DNA of 23,180 nt, from the NCBI GenBank assembly GCA_003640385.1, contig RCAB01000735.1, positions 1-23,180 of the forward strand, in the 5' to 3' direction. Both the position numbers and the translations under genes were made by a program. The notes beneath the pieces are model-generated. The model searched no databases. It saw only the letters and a list, made by a program, of their open reading frames with translations, and was not told where the DNA came from. Of this stretch, positions 1 through 8,700 are shown piece by piece. How positions within the stretch are numbered: the stretch's first letter is position 1; the number at the start of each line of letters is the position of its first letter. The DNA is from Setaria digitata. Lineage: Eukaryota; Nematoda; Chromadorea; Rhabditida; Setariidae.

Positions 1-629
1 ATCCGTTAAATAGTGTTAGAATCACTGTGCATTCGTGACAGAATCACTAGTTCTTGAATCCGTCGAAATCAACGCTTCTGCTAGATAGCACCGACGTCGA
101 CATCAATGTTAACACTTTTGCATTCATACATATTTTTGTCTTCCAGTTACGGTAATCAAATCAAATAGCCTTGAATACTGTAATATGAAATTAATAAAAA
201 ATCAAGAAAATGCTTATTTTAACTTTGCAGAAAGATTGTAGAATTTTTTATCGTCTTTTTTTTTTTTTTTTTTAATTTGTTTACTTATTTGTACCTTTGT
301 TTTCTTTAAATATCAAAAAATTTTTTTTATTCTTTTCCACTAAAGTATGTTTTATCATTCTTTCTTTTATTTTTTTATCATAATTCTAGACTTTCTCTCA
401 TGCTTTCTTTCTCCCTCTTACTTAATTTACTACCTTAACTTAAGTTAAATGCCTTTTTAAGTCTAGAATTATGACAGAAATTTCCTCTAACTTTTCAATT
501 TTAGATTTGTTTCACATTATTTTTTCACGTTTCCTTTTCCTTCTTTCGTTTCTCTCCCTCTTTCACTTCATTTTTTTTTTTTTTTTTTAATTATAAACAG
601 GACAAAATTAATTTGATTTTAAAAACATA
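1..629. other. Gene-poor AT-rich sequence at the window start
   Basis: No gene could be supported here. The first ~180 bases are less AT-rich than what follows and contain a repeated AGAATCACT word (about 19 and 41). The longest stop-free run there is only about 25 codons and ends at a TAG near 92-94, so a terminal exon or 3' UTR of an upstream gene is possible but not shown. From about 250 onward the sequence is dominated by T runs (around 256-273 and 571-588) and low-complexity T/C sequence. An inverted repeat at 378-474 is listed separately. Confidence 0.5.
378..474. repeat. 16-bp perfect inverted repeat with inner palindrome
   Basis: TCATAATTCTAGACTT at 378-393 is the exact reverse complement of 459-474, leaving a 65-base spacer. 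The spacer contains a 14-bp perfect palindrome, TTAACTTAAGTTAA, at 435-448, which is off centre. There are no target-site duplications or other transposon hallmarks, so this may be a chance AT-rich hairpin or a remnant of a small inverted-repeat element. Confidence 0.5.
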
Positions 630-1080
630 GTCATGACCTTCTTTGAATGAGCTCCAAAATTGAAAAGTTAAATTCTGTTAAATTCGTAATTCCATTTCAA
701 TAAACATTTATGCTAACAAACCGAATGTTATGTGATCAAATGCATGATATCACTTATCTATTATTAATATAATATTGATGCATTAATAAGCTATTTTGCA
801 AAAATAGTAAATCGAATCCACCTNATTATAATTTATTAATATTGATGCATTAATAAGCTATTTTGCAAAAATAGTAAATCGAATCCACCTNGTCATGACC
901 TTCTTTGAATGAGCTCCAAAATTGAAAAGTTAAATTCTGTTAAATTCGTAATTCCATTTCAATAAACATTTATGCTAACAAACCGAATGTTATGTGATCA
1001 AATGCATGATATCAATTATAATTTATTAATATTGATGCATTAATAAGCTATTTTGCAAAAATAGTAAATCGAATCCACCT
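630..1080. repeat. Repeated block split by two single-N gaps (likely assembly duplication)
   Basis: A block beginning GTCATGACC occurs at 630-823 and again at 892-1080; the first 123 bases (630-752 and 892-1014) are identical. A 66-base piece at 825-890 repeats the end of the second copy. The copies are separated by lone N characters at 824 and 891. The two longer copies differ only in a short stretch just after the shared 123 bases. Near-identical blocks abutting single Ns are what scaffolding produces when overlapping or allelic contigs are joined unmerged, so a real tandem duplication is the less likely reading. Confidence 0.85.
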
Positions 1081-1237
1081 CAGTTTAATTTCAAAATTTC
1101 TCTACTGTCATTTACAACTACTTTTCATAAATTCTATTTCCAATGCAAATTGACTTCTTTCTTTTTTTTTTTTTTTTTAATTTCTAACATTACTAGAATT
1201 ATTTGGTTATGTCACTAAGTCTAATTAGCAATTATAG

Positions 1238-1450
1238 GATGGATCATTTGTTGCTTTTCACTTTTATTTTTTCTTTTATTCCTAAATTTACTCATTTAAA
1301 CTAACACATTCAACATATCCTTCATAATATAACAATTAAAAAANGATGGATCATTTGTTGCTTTTCACTTTTATTTTTTCTTTTATTCCTAAATTCACTC
1401 ATTTAAACTAACACATTCAACATATCCTTCATAATATAACAATTAAAAAA
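1238..1450. repeat. 106-bp direct duplication around a single-N gap
   Basis: The sequence at 1238-1343 is repeated at 1345-1450 with a single T/C difference (AAATTTACTC against AAATTCACTC). One N at 1344 separates the copies, and each copy ends in an A run. As with 630-1080, this looks like two contig ends or alleles placed side by side. Confidence 0.85.
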
Positions 1451-4400
1451 AAAAAAAATAATAATAATTTCCAATTCTCTCTTTTATCTTTCAGATTGTA
1501 ATATTTGTAAATAATTTCAGTTGCTAATTTGGTATGCAATTTTATTACCAATTAATCTTCATGGCGTCTCCTATAATTATTAATATGATGAATTTGATTT
1601 TTACTGTTTATTTTAATATTAGATTACAACTACGCACAAACAATTATCATTGTATTATATCAGGATTAGCTCGTTTGCTTTTGTTTTTGCTTGTTTGTTT
1701 TTTTTTTTTTTTTTTTTTTTTTAATAGCAACATAAAAATTGATTGATTAGTGGTTTTCAATTTCAATCTCTTTCACTTTTTTTTTAAAGCAAAATTTCGA
1801 AGTATTAAAATGATAGCCCAAAAAAAAAAAAGGATAACACAAGTGAAATTATAATTTGAATTATAATTGTAAAAAGAAAAGGAAAAATGAGAAGAGTTAA
1901 AGAGAAGAAAAAAGAAAAAAAAACAAAATTTCATATCAAATTTAATTTTATCCAAAAACGAACAACAATAAATGATCAACTGATAAGAGAGAGGATAAAA
2001 GTTTTAACAATAATAGCGCGCTGATAACTGTTACATACTTATTAATTTAGCTAATAATTTTTCGAAGCAGTTTTAATATCCTTCCTCTTGCTTTTTTAAT
2101 TTTTATTTTTAAAGGAAAAACTAAGCGCAATTATAAACTATTGGAAAATAATTTAATAACTTTTTTTTCTTTTATTTTTTGCCTACTTCTTCCAAATGTT
2201 TTAATTTTGCAAAAATTTTCATCCTATAAACTTGTTTCTTATTTCTAAGAAAAAAAAAGAGAAAAATTAACATTTCAATCAAAAAAGAAAGGAAATTAAA
2301 AAATGATAAACAGTTTTTTAATCAAATCATTTTTTCATTATTTGAAAAAAAAACTATCAAGAAATATGATATCTTTTTCCTTTTAAACAATTTCTTTCCA
2401 TTATTTGAAATTTCCTTCCAACTTTTATTTACTTCAGTTACTTTTCTTTTTAGACAAAATTCTTTAAAAAAAAAAAAAAAAAAAAAAAGTAAAAAACGAA
2501 ATCACACTTTCCCTTTCACTGATTTTTTTTTTTTTAAAAAAATATTTTGACCTAAAATTATTTACTTGCTTTCTCCTATCAATCACATTATGCGTAAAAT
2601 ATTCCAATTTAATTGAAAATTTCGACAAAAATTCATGCGACGAAATGATTTGACGAGTGAGAGAAAGAGGAAAAAAAAAAAGAAGGCCAAAAATGAGGCA
2701 GGAAAGCATCGGTGATAATAGCGGTGATAATTTATTGTGCGCAATTAACAACTGGCGCATTTGAAGTTTGAAAAATGATTAATTAGGGAGAAAGCAAGCC
2801 ACACCCAAATGATCAAATATAATTTTTCGCATTCGTCTCTTTTTTTATTTTTTTCTTTTTTTTTTTTTTTTTATTTTCAACTGATCATATCAATACATAT
2901 CAGTATACTTACTCCTCCCATTTACCTGCGAACATTTCTGCTTTCACTTAATTATTTTTTTTTTTTCTAGCTCCACATTTTAGCTCCTTTACCTAACATT
3001 TGCTACGGGTAGAAAGATAGAAAACGGGCATGGGTACGGGTACGGGCAAGAGTAAGAATAGGGAATGTGAAAAGTGGGCAGGTAAAAAGAAAAGTGGAAG
3101 TTTTTTAGAGAAAAAAAGAAACGAAAAAAACATTTTCGACGGGTTCAATTGAAGGAATTTTTTTTTTTTTTTTTTCTCCCACTCATTAACACTGACAATT
3201 ATCAAAAATGTAAGTCCAACTAATTTACCGCTTACCGTTCTGAGATTATTTTATTTTTTTTTTTTTTGACTTGAAAATTTACTTTTCTATTTCCTTTTCC
3301 TTTATTTTAATAAACAATGTTGTAGTCAGATGATAAGATAGGGAAAATGATAATCATTTTTTTTTTTTTTTTATGTAGGACGAAAAGAAAGCAAACAGAT
3401 AATCTGCATTTTTCTTTCTTTAATTGACAATTAATTAATACGTTAATTACGAATAATTTACATGTGTTTGTTGTTGTTTAATTGACAGTTAATCAACACA
3501 TCAATTATAGGCAATTTGTACTTCTTTAATTCGCAATTAATTTTTCAGAATCAGTATGTTAGTTGATTTTAACAAAGAATTTTATAATTTCGCTTCAAGA
3601 AGCTTGCAAAAAAAGAACAATTTCCTTTCATTATTTTTGAGTGGAATGTGTAGTTATAGTGTAAATTATTTTCATTTTAACTTCTTTATTGGAAGTTGAA
3701 AGAACAAAATCAGTTTGATTTATTTCACTCAGTCAAAATAATATTTGGATATTATTAGCATCAGTTTGATTCAGAAAGAAAAGCATGGCAATTTTGCGCT
3801 AATTAATAATGGGGAAAAAAAAAACTTGTTGATAAATTAATGATTAGTTTGACTACCGTTTTCAACACTTTATTATCAAGCATTAAAACATTCTCATTCT
3901 AATCGTTCATCATATTTGCTGTTATTCGAATTTTTGCTCATTTGCAATGATTGAAATGCGGTAAAATAATGCGGGTGAAACAAGACAGGAAAGTGTTTCC
4001 GATGAAATAGAATTATTATCGCTGAAAGTTTTTTTTTTCTTTTGTAATATCAGTGATAAGATGAGAACCGAAAAAGTTTCCGATCTTCACACTAACCAAA
4101 AAAGCGTAAGGGTTAAAGTAGCTTGTGATGTTTGTATATATGATCACTTTGTTCATTGTTCTAATTAATTATCATTCATTATCGCTCCACTAATAAATTA
4201 AAATACTGTCATGAAATATAATCCAGTGCCAATGATTTGTTCCAAAAAAGAGAAGAAAAACTAATCATTGGCTTGTAATTTGTTAATCAGTATAGTATCA
4301 TTTCCATCACGCCTTATTTATTTATTTTTATCAATTAATTTATCAAATGAAGTAAATTTTTCTTTTTGAAAATCTTATCAAACAATTATATAATTAAGAA

Positions 4401-5234
4401 AAAGATAAGAAAAAATAGCATGAAAAACTCTAAATTTATCACATAGTTTAAATGTGTCAAATATATGATATGAATCAATTAAAAAGCATAGATAATTCTC
4501 TTTTTCTTCGTTTTTACTATTACATATTTATAATAATTTTAGTACTAACAACTAAATATTTATTAAAAATAATATCAATTCAAAAATTTACAGATAAAAT
4601 TTGTGAATCTTTTGGATTTAAATATGACATTTTCAAGAACTGAATAGCTTACTAACAACAATTAGAATATATTTCAACATTGATAAAATTATCACTTTTA
4701 GAATTGAGCGCTTACTTAACTGTTTAAAATAATATCAATTTGCATCGTGTACGATTTTTCAGTTTTTATGATCACTGCTGATATTTAAATTTTTATCAGT
4801 TATTCAGTGTTAAAAGTGAGAATTCAACAAATGAAACCATATTCCGATTTGTTAAATTAACAATTAACAATTATTGGGTCACTGAAAGTGTTAATTTGAA
4901 TTACCAAACATATTGTGATCCATTTGCTGCTTGTTTGCATTTTGTTATCGCTTACAATAATATAATTATCGGAATTTTTTTTTTTTTTGTAATTATGCTA
5001 CTGTTGCAGATTAGCTGTTGATCGATGATGTTAATCAAAAAATTCCAATCAATTTATCGTAGTTGACGAATTTGCTAACTGTAGCAGGAATATTTTTCCG
5101 TATATCCGGTATTTAACGCTAAATGCTATAACAATAAGTGGTCGTTTCGAGAACGAAAGATAATAATTCACAAACAAGAAAAAAGAAGAAGAGGAAAGAG
5201 GAGGCAAAAAAAAAAAAAAAAAAAAGAAGATAAT
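1451..5234. other. Intergenic / upstream region of the zinc-finger gene
   Basis: No coding exon could be supported in about 3.8 kb. Open frames here come from homopolymer T/A runs (for example 1699-1722, 2465-2488 and 3160-3176) and translate to Phe or Lys strings. Less AT-rich pockets lie at about 2560-2770 and 3003-3060, the second containing short ACGGGT repeats. GATA-type TGATAAG words occur at 1981-1987 (inside ACTGATAAGA), 3331-3337 and 4054-4060. The last ~130 bases before the start codon carry a purine/A-rich block followed by T-rich blocks, which resembles the T-rich core promoters known from nematodes. Confidence 0.55.
3418..3545. repeat. Degenerate TTTAATTGACAATTAAT-type repeat
   Basis: A segment beginning CTTTAATTGACAATTAATTA near 3418 is followed about 60 bases later by TTTAATTGACAGTTAATCAA near 3477, and by a shorter TTAATTCGCAATTAAT near 3531. 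The middles also resemble each other, both ending in an AATTTACATG/AATTTGTACTT-like stretch. This looks like an old, decayed tandem duplication with a unit of about 55-60 bp. The copies are diverged and AT-rich, so support is moderate. Confidence 0.4.
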
Positions 5235-5294
5235 TTGCTAAAGACTTTTTGTTTTTTTTTTTTTTTTTTTGTTCTTTTTGTTTTTGTTTTAAAA
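5165..5294 (+). promoter_or_regulatory. A-block/T-block region immediately before the start codon
   Basis: A purine-rich stretch running into about 20 A residues (5207-5225) is followed by T-rich blocks (about 5247-5270 and 5274-5290) ending directly at the ATG of the zinc-finger gene. T-rich blocks upstream of start codons are a known feature of nematode core promoters. No TATA box or clear trans-splice acceptor (TTTCAG) sits next to the ATG, so the transcription start or an upstream non-coding exon cannot be fixed. Confidence 0.35.
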
Positions 5295-5365
5295 ATGGAA
5301 GTACATCAATCACTTCCGGCTCGATATTTACATAATCCATATCTGGTAAAGACGGAAACAACCTT

Positions 5366-5398
<33 letters not shown>

Positions 5399-5760
5399 GC
5401 AACAACAACAACAACAACAACAACATCAACAACTACAGCAAATTCTTCCACCACAAGCAGTAGTAGTAGCAGCAGCAGCAGCAGCGGCAGCAGTAACTGC
5501 AACATCATCTGGTATCTCCGAATCATGCTCTCTATCATCGTCATCATCATCATCAGTATCATCCAATCAGCGTACAACAACGCATACGGTAGATGCAGCA
5601 AACGGTAACACTAATAATAATAATAATAATATCGATGATAGTAACAGCAATAATGATAACACTACTACCAGCAACAACAACAACAACAACAATAATAATA
5701 TCAATAATAACAACATTACCACCATGCAACAGCAACAACAACAAGCTGGCAATGGTTCCG
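5295..5760 (+). CDS. Exon 1: low-complexity N-terminus (Q19, Ala, Ser, Asn runs)
   Basis: Encodes residues 1-155 plus the first base of codon 156. The start is the first ATG in this frame. A 19-residue Gln tract, mostly CAA, lies at 5367-5423. A Val/Ala run, a Ser run from TCA/TCG codons, several Asn runs from AAT/AAC, and a second short Q6 follow. Almost the whole exon is trinucleotide repeat, which is why long but meaningless open frames appear on both strands. The donor is TCCG|GTAAAT, phase 1. Confidence 0.8.
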
Positions 5761-8700
5761 GTAAATGTTATCAATTATTTCATGGAAAAGGAAAAAGAAA
5801 AAAAAAAAAAAGAAAAATATTTATTGATAATTAAATTAGCATAAGCTGATTGATTGTGTTTTTGATTATCAGCAAATAATAACCTGAAAAAATTTTAATT
5901 ACAAAAAGTAGATGAAATTTTTGATTAATGAATTTATGATAATAAAGAAGGTTTGTAGTGGAGGTGAAAATGATACTGGTAATTTGAGAATGAATTTTAC
6001 GATCGATAAATGAAAGAAATGATGATGATCAGTTTCAGTGATCAAATTTCATTTGTTATTTTTACGTCATGCAATAGCAAATAGAATTTGTGGTGTCTTT
6101 CGATAGTTAATTACTTCAAAATTCAAAATTAAGTAGAAATTTGAGAAATATCAAGTTTCGCTCTTTTTTTTTTTTTTTTTTTTTCTTAACCAAGAAGAGT
6201 GATATCAATTACTTTGAAAAATTTGAAAACTGAGAGAAATATCGAATTCTTTTTACAGAGAAAATATTCAAATCATTGCAAATTAATATTTCATATTTCA
6301 AATAGCATAAATTTAACATCACATAGGCTTGAAATTTTACAATAGATGATTTTGGTGATAGTTGAATAAATTCGATGATAATTTATTTAAATGAAAGTGA
6401 ACCCATTGAAAATAGAACGAAAAAGTTCGAATATATTGATTGGATGGTCACTAAAGTGAAAATTTAATCCACTTTTTTTTTTTTTTTCTTAAAACAAAAT
6501 CAGGAAAAAAAAAAGAAAAAGTTTGTTGAATTACAAAAATTATTGATAGCATTTTTTGTAATTCATAAAATTCATTATTTATCTATGAAACTATTTAATT
6601 AATTCATATGCAATAACAATTAAAATACATAGCAAAATGTTGTTGCCAATTACAGTATGACACTGATCAAATTATGAAATTCATCTTTTTTTTTTTCTGT
6701 TTTGACAAAAATTTTTAATCTTAATGATAAATGAGCATTGTTATTAGTTGTCTTTCTTCTTTTCTTCTTTTTTTTTTTCTTTTTGCTTTAATTAAAATTA
6801 ATTGATGCTGATTGTTTGTTTTATTTTTGCAGTAGTAACAACAGATTATCGGTTGTACGGGCATGATATAACAACGGCTACTGCTACACCAACTACAGCT
6901 AATATCCAAGTTACACATTCATCATCATCAATTATCCAACAAAATGGTAATTAATTTTTTTTTTTTTTTTTCTTCAATCACATATTTTAGCCATGTATTT
7001 CCAAACACATATATACACGTTTTTTTCCAACAGATATAACGAAACAATCATTCATTTTCACGTACACACCCACGCACTTGTTTATTTTTGCTCCCACGCA
7101 TTTAGTGGTTTATGACGCTACATTTTGCACGTATTTTGTTCAAACACTCACCCACGCATCCATTCTTATAGCGGTGAGTATTTGCTGACCCAGATATGTC
7201 CACTAATTAGTACATCTTTCATTACGCCCACGCATTATGTCCGTGTAATTTGCGAAAGGTCACGTATTCCATTCTTGCAAAGCAGCGCATATGCACCACT
7301 CGCGCGTCCATTTATTTAGCCGATGCATTTTAGTTCTAGATAATATGTTTTGCTCAAATAGGCCCACGTTTTCCCATAGAAGCACGAATTTAGTCTTTTC
7401 ATTTACCCTCCATTTGCGTACGAGTCTTCCCAGATGCACTCACGCATTCTGCAATACGCGCCCACAATGTTTATCAGATAAACCCACGCACTCAGCGATA
7501 TGCGCCCACGATGCTTATCAGATAAACCCACGCACTCAGCGATATGCGCCCACGATGCTTATCAGATAAACCCACGCACTCAGCGATATGCGCCCACGAT
7601 CCTTATCGCATTCAGTCGCATAGCTACGTGTGTAGGCTTATACTAGCAGATGCTTTGTGCACTGGCATGTGCTTGGAGAGAAATTTCGTAATTTCTTTTT
7701 ATATTATTCACCCATCTGCTTCTGTGTTATTAATTACATTTGATTAGGATATGATAATGTCACCTTATCACTTATCATTGTCTGTTCTTTGTTTTCGTAC
7801 TTGCACAATTCATAACATTTAATTTACTGCTATACTTTTTTCAAGATTTTTTTTTTTTTAAATATGTTTAAAATAAAACGAAAAACTTCTTAAAAAAGAA
7901 AAGAGAAAATAAGTGGAAAAATTTTTATTATCAATTATTCGGCAAAATAATAAGTAGTAGTACACGATGCTGCTGGCTAAATTTAAATTGCAATAAATTA
8001 ATGAGTTTGATAATTTTATGAGTTTCATTTTTCGAATTTTTGAAAAAAAATTTTTTTTTTTTTTACTAAATTTTTGCGTCAGATAAAGAATACAATAGCA
8101 ATAAGTAATATTAATTGAAATGAAATTAGTAGTTTTCAATTTTTTATTTTTATTTTTTGCCTTTTTTCAGGAAGGCCATTAACTGCTGATCGTAAACGGC
8201 CATATAACTGCAACATGTGTTCATCACGATTTGGTTCAAAAATGGAACTTGAAGAACATCAAAATTCGCATACCGGACAAAAACCATTCGAATGCAATGT
8301 ATTTCGTTTGTTTATTTGTTTTTTTTTCTTCAAATTTAAATATTTAAAATTTTACTTGATTTTTTTTTTTGTTGTTAAAATTTAATCGAAGATTCGTTCC
8401 ACATTCAATATGATAATCCTTCCTTGATATGATAAACAGAAATGATGGAATGTTAAGTACTGTTACGAAAATAAAGTACTATTACGAGACGATATATTCT
8501 TTATCGTCACATTTGAATTGATTATTTCTCAAATATTTTATTAATAATTTCATATCATCATCGTTCTATGCTGTTAATTATTAAAATTATGTTATCATTA
8601 AGATTTCCACATTATTGCTTTCATCTTATCATACTACTAAAAGAAAATTACCATAGCTTACTTTTTAGTGTGAAATTTGAAAATTTTGATACCGTAGTGA

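Larger units (their letters stand above)
6947..8170 (+). other. Intron 2 (1,224 nt) with GC-richer island
   Basis: Runs from GTAATT to CTTTTTTCAG. Its central part (about 6990-7650) is far less AT-rich than the rest of the window and is full of CCCACGCA-like words, ending in a 44-bp minisatellite described separately. The flanks return to normal AT-rich sequence. The apparent open frames across the island are repeat translations without domain content. Confidence 0.8.

Noticed and set aside
630..1080. A genuine tandem satellite
   Set aside because: Lone Ns at the junctions and near-complete identity fit unmerged contigs better than a biological array.
2464..3205. Two minus-strand open frames of 98 and 70 codons
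   Set aside because: Their coding potential depends on A/T runs read as Phe and Lys, with no domain, splice support or start context.
5119..5774. Long open frames on the minus strand (up to 160 codons) opposite exon 1
   Set aside because: They are translations of CAA, GCA, TCA and AAT trinucleotide repeats, giving Leu, Val and Ile strings; the plus-strand frame splices cleanly into the zinc fingers.
7439..7607. CRISPR-like array (regular repeats)
   Set aside because: The units are contiguous with no unique spacers and sit in an intron of a eukaryotic gene.
7125..7747. Overlapping plus-strand open frames across the intron-2 island
   Set aside because: They translate the 44-bp repeat in successive frames (44 is not a multiple of three), lack domains, and lie between strong splice sites of the host gene.
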